Origin: Streptosporangiaceae bacterium
GTDB lineage: Bacteria > Actinomycetota > Actinomycetes > Streptosporangiales > Streptosporangiaceae
Direction: 5' to 3'
Assembly (NCBI GenBank): GCA_030050125.1
Contig: JASIJN010000338.1
Coordinates: 1 to 11,978 of the forward strand
DNA: 11,978 nt
Every line of letters begins with the position of its first letter. Position 1 is the first letter of the stretch. The translations under genes and the position numbers were made by a program. Below the pieces are notes generated by a model. It saw only the letters and a program-made list of their open reading frames with translations, was not told the DNA's origin and did no database searches. Shown in pieces: positions 6,493-11,978 of the stretch.

Positions 6493-7716
6493 TCAGGCCG
6501 GGCTGCCGAGCGTCGCAGGCGCTGTGGCAGCGAGGTTCTCCAGCCACCGCTGGGTTGCACGGTACAAGGATGGTCCAAGCACCGCTCGCCCGGCCGCCGG
6601 GACCGGCCCAACCTGGGTCTCCTTGCTCATCACTCGGGTGCCCTCCGGTGTCTCGGCAAGTGTGAACACGTGATCGGCATGGAGACCACCGCTTACCGCG
6701 TTGTACCGGAATACCTTGCCAGGTACGGACTCCGAGACCACGCTGTGCAGGGTGACCGGGTGAGCCTTCCAGTCGAAGGTGGCGCCCACAGGCAGCGGCC
6801 CGCGAGCCGAGTTGCGCACCCACCGGCACGCGGCGTACCACTGTGGCCAGCGCGACGCGTCGGCCAGCAGTGCCCAGACGGCGTCTGCCGGCGCGGCCAC
6901 CGTGATCTCGTTCAGCGCGGTAATCGATGGCGTGCTGGGCCGCAGCATGCGGCCGGTGAGACGGCGCATCACTGGCCGGGGCACCAGCCGACTCGCCTGA
7001 GCCATCACCGAGTTCGTGAGTCCGACGACCCTGACGACGCGGTGACTGTCCAGCATGCCGACGGCGACATCGGCGACGCGAGCAGCGCTGTCGTGGCGCC
7101 GGTAGATCGCGGAAGTTGCGGCCTCTGGGCGGCCCATGGCGGCCAAGAACGCCGTGTCGGTGGGACCTGGGCATATCGCTGCCACTCGCACCCCTGTACC
7201 TCGCAGTTCCTCTGCGAGGGCCTCGCTGTAGGACAACACGAAAGCCTTGGAAGCGCCGTAGGTTGCTTGCCAAGGGGCTGGCTGGAACGCCACGGTGGAC
7301 GCGGTGTTGAGCACGAAACCGCGCCGACGCTCGAGCATGCCGGGCAGCACGGCCTGAGTGAGCGCGACGAGCGCAATGCAGTTGACCGCGATGACCCCGG
7401 TCTCGGCTCGCGGGTCCAGTTCGGCGTGAGGGCCGTACGTGGCGAAGCCGGCATCATTGACCAGCACGTCAACCGTACGGTCACCGATGGCCGCGACGAT
7501 CGTCGCAATGCCTGCCGGATCGGCGAGATCAGCGGGCACGAGCTCGGCCGCCGCCGCGGCCGAGTCGAGGGAGCTTGCGACCGCAGTCAGGCGTTCGGCG
7601 TCCCGCCCGGTTAGCAGCAACCGTGCTCCCCGGGCGGCAAGCCGGCGGGCGATCTGGGCACCGATGCCGGAGGAGGCGCCCGTCACTACGGTCAGATCGT
7701 TGGGTGGATACGTCAC
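6493..7716 (-). CDS. Short-chain dehydrogenase fused to a C-terminal SRPBCC domain
   Basis: A 407-residue two-domain protein. Residues 1-260 are a classical short-chain dehydrogenase/reductase: NAD(P)-binding TGASSGIG (12-19), N-D-A-G at 87-90, and a complete catalytic tetrad N112, S140, Y153, K157 (YGASK), then PGPTDT (183-188). Arg38 in TGR after the second strand favours NADP(H). Residues 265-402 form an SRPBCC (polyketide cyclase/START-like) domain, starting at the I-T-A-L-N-E-I-T-V strand and with W-P-Q-W-Y at 290-294. Such domains make a deep hydrophobic ligand pocket. The joining segment (233-262) is basic and amphipathic. The GTG at 7716 is fixed by GAAAGGAG six bases upstream, although the frame stays open to 7860. 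Role inferred: reduction or oxidation of a bulky hydrophobic ligand held by the second domain. There are no frameshifts, so the fusion is real in this sequence. Confidence 0.9.
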   Translation of the reverse strand: MTYPPNDLTVVTGASSGIGAQIARRLAARGARLLLTGRDAERLTAVASSLDSAAAAAELVPADLADPAGIATIVAAIGDRTVDVLVNDAGFATYGPHAELDPRAETGVIAVNCIALVALTQAVLPGMLERRRGFVLNTASTVAFQPAPWQATYGASKAFVLSYSEALAEELRGTGVRVAAICPGPTDTAFLAAMGRPEAATSAIYRRHDSAARVADVAVGMLDSHRVVRVVGLTNSVMAQASRLVPRPVMRRLTGRMLRPSTPSITALNEITVAAPADAVWALLADASRWPQWYAACRWVRNSARGPLPVGATFDWKAHPVTLHSVVSESVPGKVFRYNAVSGGLHADHVFTLAETPEGTRVMSKETQVGPVPAAGRAVLGPSLYRATQRWLENLAATAPATLGSPA

Positions 7717-7722
7717 AATGCA

Positions 7723-7730
7723 CTCCTTTC
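7723..7730 (-). promoter_or_regulatory. Ribosome binding site that fixes the SDR-SRPBCC start
   Basis: On the minus strand GAAAGGAG ends six bases before the GTG at 7716. This excludes the 48-residue in-frame extension up to 7860, which is unlike any SDR N-terminus. Confidence 0.85.
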
Positions 7731-7919
7731 GGGACTGCGGACTGCCGTGAACGGCGCGGCGCAGCCGCAGCGCTTGCGTGGCAGCAGAGTCCTTCTTGTG
7801 ACGACAAAGCACTGCACATGCGTCCAGGGCTGCGCAGCAGGCCGGCAAACCTTGAAGCAACCACCTTGGCGCCTATCTGATCCATGCCCGCTCCGACGAG
7901 CCCGCAGACAACTCATGTG

Positions 7920-7932
7920 ATCTCGACGAGAT
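7920..7932. promoter_or_regulatory. 13-base interrupted palindrome, possible operator
   Basis: ATCTCG-A-CGAGAT is a perfect 6+1+6 dyad about 205 bases upstream of the SDR-SRPBCC start. The length suits a dimeric repressor half-site pair, but no cognate regulator gene is adjacent. Confidence 0.35.
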
Positions 7933-7941
7933 AGCTTGAGA

Positions 7942-7984
7942 CAGCCCGGACACACTGGGCTGCGAGGAAACGGCTGCGGAGCCG
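7942..7984 (-). terminator. Two tandem hairpins downstream of the crotonase pair
   Basis: Read on the minus strand from the crotonase stop at 8004, there is first a stem CGGCT/AGCCG with a 4-base loop (7971-7984), then CAGCCC/GGGCTG with a 9-base loop (7942-7962). They sit 20-60 bases past the stop, the usual place for a terminator. The T-tract is absent, as is common in high-GC actinobacteria. Confidence 0.42.
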
Positions 7985-8003
7985 CGGGGCCGGAAGCGGG
8001 CCG

Positions 8004-8873
8004 TCACTTCATCGAGGCGATGGTCTGCCCGCCCAGCGAATCACCACCCACCTCGGCATTGTGCGCATGGGCCAGGTGGTGCAGCCCGAACGCCGAATCC
8101 ATGCTGGTCCGCAGGCCCATGATGTCCTCCGCCTGGTTCACCGCCTTCTTGGCCAGGGCCAGCCCGAACCGCGGCATCTGCGCGATGCGCCCGGCGAGCG
8201 CGACCGTCTCGCCCTCCAGCCGGTCACGTGGCACGACGTGGTTCACCATCCCGAGCTGCAGAGCCCGGTCGGCGGGAATCCGCTCCCCGGTGAACAGGAA
8301 TTCCTTCGCCGCACGCGGTCCCATGACGAACGGGTGGGCGAAGTACTCGACGCCGGGAATGCCCATCTTGACCACCGGGTCTGAGAAGAAGGCGTCGTCA
8401 GACGCCACGATCAGGTCACAGCACCAGGCCAGCATGAGGGCACCGGCGATGCAGGCTCCCTGAACCATGGCGATCGTCGGCTTGGGGAGCTCGCGCCAGC
8501 GGCGGCACATGCCGAGGTAGACCTCGGACTCGCGGGCGTACCGGCTCTCCTCCCCCTGTTTGCCGACGTGATCCCACCACAGCCCGGCCTTGCGCTCGAA
8601 CGACCGATCGACGTCACGGCCCGGGGTACCGATGTCGTGGCCGGCCGAGAAGTGCTTGCCCGCGCCGGCCAGGATCACGACCTTGACATCGTCATCGGCG
8701 GCGGCCCGGTAGAACGACCGGTCCAGGGCGTAGGTCATCGCCGAGTTCTGGGCGTTGCGGTACTGCGGCCGGTTCATCGTGATGACCGCGATGGCGTCAT
8801 CCTTGCGGTAGAGCACGACCGGGTTCTCGGCGTCCGGGGCGCCGCCGGCCTCGGTCTGTGTCGTCGTGGTCAT
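8004..8873 (-). CDS. Crotonase-fold (enoyl-CoA hydratase/isomerase family) protein lacking hydratase glutamates
   Basis: A 289-residue crotonase-family protein acting on a CoA thioester. The oxyanion-hole strands are present: H-F-S-A-G-H-D-I-G (74-82) and Q-G-A-C-I-A-G-A (138-145). The two glutamates of classical hydratases are absent: the Glu144 position of rat hydratase is Met147 and the Glu164 position is Val167 in SDPVVKMGIPG (164-174). Between the first oxyanion strand and K-P-T (131-133) there is an insertion of about 20 residues rich in charged and aromatic residues. The C-terminal part has K-E-F-L-F-T-G and the G-L-H-H-L-A-H-A-H-N segment. So the reaction may not be hydration; a hydrolase, isomerase or C-C lyase is as likely. 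ATG at 8873 is preceded by AAAGG at nine bases; the in-frame GTG-type extension to 8954 lacks support. It lies 46 bases after the EchA20-like gene, probably on the same transcript. Confidence 0.9.
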   Translation of the reverse strand: MTTTTQTEAGGAPDAENPVVLYRKDDAIAVITMNRPQYRNAQNSAMTYALDRSFYRAAADDDVKVVILAGAGKHFSAGHDIGTPGRDVDRSFERKAGLWWDHVGKQGEESRYARESEVYLGMCRRWRELPKPTIAMVQGACIAGALMLAWCCDLIVASDDAFFSDPVVKMGIPGVEYFAHPFVMGPRAAKEFLFTGERIPADRALQLGMVNHVVPRDRLEGETVALAGRIAQMPRFGLALAKKAVNQAEDIMGLRTSMDSAFGLHHLAHAHNAEVGGDSLGGQTIASMK

Positions 8874-8919
8874 CTCGCCCTGCCTTTCTGCTGTGAGCCG
8901 TCCGGCCCAGCTGGGCAGC

Positions 8920-9696
8920 TCAGGAACCGTGCCCGGAGCCGCCGACGAAGTCATCCCTGGCCCGGTCGCCCGCGCCCGCCAGGCTGAGCTCGAATGTGAA
9001 GCCCTGCTCGTAGCGGTAGCTGCGGTTGACGTCCCACGGGTCGATGCCGTTCAGCGACTCCTTGGCCAGCCGGATGACGAGCGGGTCCTTCGCCGCGATC
9101 TCGGCCGCCAGCGCGAGGGCGGCGTCCCGGAGCTCGCCGCGCGGGACGACGGAGTGCACCGAGCCGAAGTGGTGCAGTTCCGCGGCGGTCGCCGTGGCCG
9201 CGGTGTAGACCATCGCTCGCATCTTGTGCTGCGGTACGAGCCGCGACAGGTGGGTGGCGGCGCCCAGTGCTCCCCGGTCCACCTCGGGCAAGCCGAACCT
9301 GGCGTCGTCGGCGGCGACGATCACGTCGCTGTTGGCGACGAGGCCGATCCCGCCGCCCAGGCAGAACCCGTGCACCGCCGCGATCACCGGGACGGCGCAC
9401 TCGTAGATCCCCTTGAAGGCCTCGAAGCAGCCGCGGTTCGCCCCCAGCAGCGCGGTGAAGCCCTCGGTGCGCTGCATCTCCTTGATGTCCACGCCGGCGT
9501 TGAAGCCGCGCCCTTCGGCGCGCAGGATGACCGCGCGGACCTCGGCGTGGCGGCCCGCGTCGGTCACCTGCCTGGCGATCTCGAACCACCCCGCCGCCGG
9601 CATGGCGTTGACGGGCGGGTTGTTCATGATGACCTCGGCGACGCCGTTTCCGGTCAGCTCCGTGCGCACCATGGGCGCGGGCTCAGACGGGCTCAC
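8920..9696 (-). CDS. echA20: EchA20-like crotonase, probable steroid ring C hydrolase
   Basis: A 258-residue crotonase. Its core, as I remember it, matches Mycobacterium EchA20 (Rv3550) closely: P-P-V-N-A at 27-31, RGFNAGVDIKEMQRTEGF (63-80), A-N-R-G-C-F (86-91), Y-E-C-A-V-P-V-I-A-A-V (98-108), GGGIGL (114-119) and FGLPEVDRGALGAATHLSRL (134-153). Glu138 matches the hydratase Glu164 position, while the Glu144 position is Gly. EchA20 opens steroid ring C of the indane-carboxyl-CoA intermediate (HIEC-CoA) in the KstR2-controlled C/D-ring pathway. The same role is inferred here and is not shown by context, because ipdAB and ipdC are not in view. GTG at 9696 is set by AAGGAAG six bases upstream; the frame stays open to 9792. 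A second crotonase follows after 46 bases. Confidence 0.85.
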   Translation of the reverse strand: MSPSEPAPMVRTELTGNGVAEVIMNNPPVNAMPAAGWFEIARQVTDAGRHAEVRAVILRAEGRGFNAGVDIKEMQRTEGFTALLGANRGCFEAFKGIYECAVPVIAAVHGFCLGGGIGLVANSDVIVAADDARFGLPEVDRGALGAATHLSRLVPQHKMRAMVYTAATATAAELHHFGSVHSVVPRGELRDAALALAAEIAAKDPLVIRLAKESLNGIDPWDVNRSYRYEQGFTFELSLAGAGDRARDDFVGGSGHGS

Positions 9697-9701
9697 AGGA
9701 T

Positions 9702-9708
9702 CTTCCTT
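9702..9708 (-). promoter_or_regulatory. Ribosome binding site that fixes the EchA20-like start
   Basis: AAGGAAG on the minus strand ends five to six bases before the GTG at 9696. This excludes the 32-residue extension up to 9792. Confidence 0.8.
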
Positions 9709-9752
9709 TGCGTCAGTGGCTGCGTCAGGACCGCCTTGCCGGCGAGCTGACG
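9709..9752. repeat. Tandem 8-base repeats beside the EchA20-like ribosome binding site, with an inverted third copy
   Basis: TGCGTCAG occurs at 9709-9716 and 9721-9728 on the plus strand (12-base period). A related CTGACG in the opposite sense is at 9747-9752. The first copy abuts the Shine-Dalgarno. Placement suggests an operator or leader signal. It does not resemble the KstR2 operator as I remember it. Confidence 0.35.
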
Positions 9753-9822
9753 TATCCGGCCACCTCGATCCTGCCCTGCTGGCGGGCGGCACGGAAGTGC
9801 GGGTCCAGCCGGGGGTTCAGGG

Positions 9823-10512
9823 TCAGACGGTGACGCGGCGCGCGGTGGCGTAGCCCCCGGCGAGCAGGACCACGGCGAGGGCGGCGAGCAGCCCGGTGAG
9901 CCCGGCGGAGCTGAGCGTGGTGAAGAAGCGGCCGATGGCGGCCCAGGCCTGGGCCCGGTCGGCGGCGATCACCCCGGCGACCACCACCGTGGCCTGGGCC
10001 GCGGCGAAGACAAGCAGGCCGATCAGGTTCCAGCGCCGGTACACCAGCCCGAACCACATGCCGTAGACGAACATCAGGGCCAGCCCGACGAACGAGGTGA
10101 ACCAGGTCAGGTACCACGGCCCGGCGATGATGTAGGGCACACGGAAGAAGTGCAGGCGCACGCCCCAGCCGCCGGTGGCCCCCTCGATGACCTGGAGCAA
10201 GGCCAGCGCCAGGCCGTAGACCGCGGCGAGGGCCACCGCGAGCAGCGCGGTCCCGGCATAGTAGGAGCGCCGGCTCACGCTGAGGCCGAGCGCGAACGGC
10301 ATCGACTGGAAGATGCTCAGCGCGCCCACGACGAGGAAGAACAGGTAGATCGCGGCCACCGCGCCGGTCTGGACCTGCGCGCCTCCGGCAATGCTGCTGG
10401 CCAAGGCCACGTTCACCGCGAAGTCGAAGGCCAGCACGGCCCAGGGCAGGATGTAGATCGTCGGGTCGGCCAGCTGGAAGCGGGCGACCTTGACCAGGGT
10501 AGCCGAGTTCAT
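9823..10512 (-). CDS. ABC exporter membrane subunit of the GntR/YtrA cassette
   Basis: A 229-residue integral membrane protein with six hydrophobic helices at about 17-38, 50-75, 84-110, 130-157, 162-183 and 204-225. It is the presumed membrane partner of the ATPase encoded immediately upstream: the two genes overlap by four bases (ATGA), so translation is probably coupled. It has the size and topology of an ABC-2-type half-permease, but no sequence motif lets me name a family member. Between TM3 and TM4 is a short loop of aromatic and basic residues. In YtrA-type cassettes the transporter often responds to cell-envelope stress or antibiotics; that is family knowledge and is not shown here. 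The cassette ends with this gene, and the EchA20-like gene starts 126 bases further on. Confidence 0.82.
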   Translation of the reverse strand: MNSATLVKVARFQLADPTIYILPWAVLAFDFAVNVALASSIAGGAQVQTGAVAAIYLFFLVVGALSIFQSMPFALGLSVSRRSYYAGTALLAVALAAVYGLALALLQVIEGATGGWGVRLHFFRVPYIIAGPWYLTWFTSFVGLALMFVYGMWFGLVYRRWNLIGLLVFAAAQATVVVAGVIAADRAQAWAAIGRFFTTLSSAGLTGLLAALAVVLLAGGYATARRVTV

Positions 10513-11432
10513 GCGCTTGTCCTTTCTGGCTCGTGCGTGCTGGCCTGGCTGGCCGCGGCCGCGCCCGCGACGTGCACCACGACCTGCTGCAGGCTGAGCG
10601 GCTCCAGGTGCAGCCGCAGCGCCCGCGCGCGGGCCCGGCCGCTGTCGTCCAGTTCCCCGGCCACCACCGCCGACTCCTGCGAGCCGAGCCGCCGCCGGTC
10701 CCAGACCTTTCGCCCGGCGGTGAACTCCGCCACCGCGATGGCCGGGCCGCTGACGCTCGTCGCGGCGCCGCGCACCTCGTCGGCGGCCGCGTCCAGCACG
10801 ATCTGGCCCCGGTTGAGCACCAGCACCCGTTCCAGCAGCCCGGCAGCCTCGTCGATCAGGTGGGTGGACAGCAGCACCGTGCGCGGATGCTCGGCGTAGT
10901 CGGCGAGCAGCCGGTCATAGAACATCTGACGCGCCACCGGGTCCAATCCCGCGTACGGCTCGTCGAACAGGGTCACCTCGGCCCGGGCGGCCAGGCCGAT
11001 CACGATGCCCAGCGCCGAGCGCATCCCCCGCGACAGCCGCATCACCCTGCGGCCCAGCGGCAGGCCGAAGTCCGCGGCCAGCGCGGCGGCCAGGCCGGCG
11101 TCCCAGTTCGGGTAGAACCACGAGGCCGCCCGCAGCGTATGACGGACCGTGAACCTGCCCCCGTACTGCGGGTAGCGCTGGTCCTCCCGGACGAACACCA
11201 GGCGGCCCAGCAGATGCTCGGCCGTGACCGGGTCGGCCCCGAGGACGGTGACGCGGCCCGAGGACGCGAACTCCTGCCCGGCGACGATGCGCAGCAGCGT
11301 GGTCTTGCCCGCGCCGTTGCGGCCGAGCAGCCCGGTGATCGACCCGGGCTCGATGTCGAAACTGACCTGGTCGACGGCGAGGGTGCCGCGGTAGCGGCGC
11401 GACAGCCGGGCCGCCGAGATCGCTGGCGTCAT
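10509..11432 (-). CDS. YtrB-like ABC transporter ATP-binding protein
   Basis: A 307-residue nucleotide-binding subunit. Walker A is GRNGAGKTT (37-45), the Q-loop region has E-D-Q (83-85), Walker B is T-L-F-D-E-P with D156/E157, the D-loop is AGLDP (160-164) and the switch His190 is in STHLID. The signature motif is LSRGM (132-136) in place of the usual LSGGQ. Together with F-Y-P-N-W-D (105-110) this marks the YtrB-like group found with GntR regulators. Residues beyond about 225 form a C-terminal extension rich in Arg and Ala, ending in a Ser/Thr/Glu tail, which could be a dimerisation or regulatory tail. The start overlaps the GntR stop by ATGA and the stop overlaps the permease start by ATGA, so all three genes form one tightly coupled operon. 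Substrate unknown. Confidence 0.93.
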   Translation of the reverse strand: MTPAISAARLSRRYRGTLAVDQVSFDIEPGSITGLLGRNGAGKTTLLRIVAGQEFASSGRVTVLGADPVTAEHLLGRLVFVREDQRYPQYGGRFTVRHTLRAASWFYPNWDAGLAAALAADFGLPLGRRVMRLSRGMRSALGIVIGLAARAEVTLFDEPYAGLDPVARQMFYDRLLADYAEHPRTVLLSTHLIDEAAGLLERVLVLNRGQIVLDAAADEVRGAATSVSGPAIAVAEFTAGRKVWDRRRLGSQESAVVAGELDDSGRARARALRLHLEPLSLQQVVVHVAGAAAASQASTHEPERTSA

Positions 11433-11821
11433 AGCGTGGTGCCTTCCTGTGCGAGGCTGGACTCGCGGATCAGCGCGACCAGCTCATCGGCGTCGATCCC
11501 CAGCCGGCTGGCCTCGGCGACCAGCGGCCCGACATACCGTTCGGTGAACCGCTTGCGACGCTCGTCGAGCAGCCGCGCCCTGCTGCCGGCCGCGACGAAC
11601 ATCCCGATGCCGCGGCGCTTTTCCACCAGCCCGTCGTCGGTGAGCATGCCGATGCCCTTCGCCGCGGTGGCCGGATTGATCCGGTAGTAGGCGGCCAGTT
11701 CGTTGGTCGAGGGCACCTGCCCGCCCTCGGGCAGGGTCCCGTCCGCGATCTCGTCCGCCAGCCGCTCGGCGACCTGGACGAACAGGGGAGCCCCTCCCTC
11801 GAGGCCGGCCATCTCCCGCAA
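11429..11821 (-). CDS. GntR-family (YtrA subfamily) transcriptional regulator
   Basis: A repressor-type winged-helix protein of about 130 residues. The winged helix spans about 12-77: P-L-F-V-Q-V-A-E-R-L-A-D-E-I opens it, P-S-T-N-E-L-A-A-Y-Y is the first HTH helix region, then I-N-P-A-T-A-A-K recognition helix and the G-L-V-E-K-R-R-G-I-G-M-F-V wing. The C-terminal part is short and helical, as in YtrA regulators, with no effector domain of the FadR or HutC type. The start is chosen as TTG at 11821, eight bases after AAGGAG. An ATG at 11812 is the alternative but has its ribosome site 17 bases off. A GTG at 11878 lies between the -35 and -10 of a good promoter and cannot be the start of that transcript. 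The downstream ABC genes overlap, so it probably represses its own operon. Confidence 0.88.
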   Translation of the reverse strand: MREMAGLEGGAPLFVQVAERLADEIADGTLPEGGQVPSTNELAAYYRINPATAAKGIGMLTDDGLVEKRRGIGMFVAAGSRARLLDERRKRFTERYVGPLVAEASRLGIDADELVALIRESSLAQEGTTL

Positions 11822-11829
11822 CGGCCCGG

Positions 11830-11835
11830 CTCCTT
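11830..11835 (-). promoter_or_regulatory. Ribosome binding site of the GntR gene
   Basis: AAGGAG on the minus strand, inside the longer purine run GAGGAAGGAG, ends eight bases before TTG at 11821 and 17 before ATG at 11812. It favours the TTG start. Confidence 0.6.
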
Positions 11836-11847
11836 CCTCGGTTACGC

Positions 11848-11871
11848 GGTTAACTGCTTGAGTAATGTACC
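11848..11871. promoter_or_regulatory. Imperfect 24-base dyad over the -10, possible GntR operator
   Basis: On the minus strand GGTACATTACT and AGCAGTTAACC flank a CA centre. The second arm reversed and complemented matches the first at 7 of 11 positions. It covers the -10 box and the expected transcription start, the place where an autorepressing YtrA regulator would bind. Confidence 0.4.
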
Positions 11872-11892
11872 GTTGCACCGAACCGCCGTCAA
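11864..11892 (-). promoter_or_regulatory. Sigma70-like promoter of the GntR-ABC operon
   Basis: On the minus strand TTGACG (11887-11892) and TACATT (11864-11869) are separated by exactly 17 bases. This fits the actinobacterial housekeeping pattern TTGAC-N17-TAnnnT. Transcription would begin near 11856-11858, giving a leader of about 35 bases before the TTG start. Confidence 0.72.
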
Positions 11893-11978
11893 ACGCCGGC
11901 GGCCGAGACGGCGCCGGCCCCCGGGCCAGCCTCGACGACCGTGGCGACCGGGTCAGCCGCAGGCGCTGTCCGCGGGCA
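11889..11978 (-). CDS. Possible C-terminal end of an upstream gene, cut by the window edge
   Basis: From the right edge the minus strand stays open for 29 codons and then stops at TGA (11889-11891), inside the -35 box of the GntR promoter. The codons are mostly G/C in third position (about 24 of 29 by hand count) and the product is Ala/Gly/Val/Pro-rich. It could be the tail of a gene on the same strand, but a second frame is also open over this stretch, so support is weak. Confidence 0.22.
   Translation of the reverse strand, partial: CPRTAPAADPVATVVEAGPGAGAVSAAGV

Larger units (their letters stand above)
7717..8003. other. Intergenic leader of the SDR-SRPBCC gene
   Basis: No gene is supported in these 287 bases. 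The part nearest the SDR start contains a hairpin GCGGC/GCCGC (7756-7768) that would lie in the 5' leader. The distal half carries a 13-base palindrome and two hairpins beyond the crotonase stop. No clear -35/-10 pair was found. Confidence 0.45.

Noticed and set aside
6382..7614. Plus-strand open frame of 410 residues opposite the SDR-SRPBCC gene
   Set aside because: No recognisable domain; the opposite strand carries an intact SDR tetrad and an SRPBCC domain with a strong ribosome site.
7796..7807. TTGT-GACG-ACAA short palindrome that recalls FNR/CRP sites
   Set aside because: Only four-base arms and the inner spacing does not fit either consensus; expected by chance.
7717..7860. 48-residue N-terminal extension of the SDR-SRPBCC protein
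   Set aside because: A near-perfect ribosome site precedes the GTG at 7716, and SDR proteins begin a few residues before the nucleotide-binding strand.
7713..7955. 80-residue Cys/Arg-rich open frame upstream of the SDR gene
   Set aside because: It overlaps the SDR ribosome site and start, and shows no codon bias or family signature.
9697..9822. Looked for a promoter and a KstR2-like operator ahead of the EchA20-like gene
   Set aside because: No -35/-10 pair of acceptable spacing and no CAAG/CTTG dyad was found, so neither is listed.
9725..10117. 130-residue minus-strand open frame across the permease end and the following spacer
   Set aside because: Most of it is out of frame over the membrane protein and Arg/Gly/Pro-rich; the tail in the spacer is too short to judge as a gene remnant.

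Overview
The window comes from a high-GC actinobacterium. By eye the sequence is about 70% G+C, third codon positions are almost all G or C, GTG and probably TTG starts are used, and the gene set (paired FadE-type acyl-CoA dehydrogenases, an EchA20-like crotonase, a YtrA-type GntR/ABC cassette) is typical of that phylum. Genus cannot be told from this sequence. I see no rRNA, tRNA, CRISPR array, transposase or phage gene.

Layout. (1) Positions 1-2269, minus strand: a MacB/LolD-type ABC ATPase followed by an FtsX-like permease that runs off the left edge. (2) 2509-3402, minus: a ChbG/YdjC-type deacetylase, alone. (3) 3585-5727, plus: two adjacent acyl-CoA dehydrogenase genes 10 bases apart, a full-length subunit with its catalytic Glu in the helix-G position and a shortened 334-residue partner. 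They look like an alpha2beta2 pair of the kind used in steroid catabolism. (4) 5840-7716, minus: a small uncharacterised membrane protein and a fusion of a short-chain dehydrogenase with an SRPBCC domain. Codon use looks more relaxed here than on either side. (5) 8004-9696, minus: two crotonases. The upstream one closely resembles EchA20, the steroid ring C hydrolase. The downstream one lacks both canonical hydratase glutamates and carries an extra loop. (6) 9823-11821, minus: a GntR/YtrA regulator, ABC ATPase and membrane protein joined by two ATGA overlaps behind a clear sigma70-like promoter.

How the genes may work together. The acyl-CoA dehydrogenase pair and the crotonases would fit one CoA-thioester degradation route, possibly late steroid C/D-ring catabolism. 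They are on opposite strands and separated by block 4, and none of ipdA, ipdB, ipdC or a KstR2-type regulator is visible, so the pathway assignment is inference. The YtrA cassette is probably an autoregulated exporter unit and the left-edge ABC system a separate exporter. The most distinctive items are the SDR-SRPBCC fusion, the glutamate-less crotonase beside an EchA20 homologue, the dehydrogenase pair, and the GntR promoter, which rules out the longest reading of that gene.
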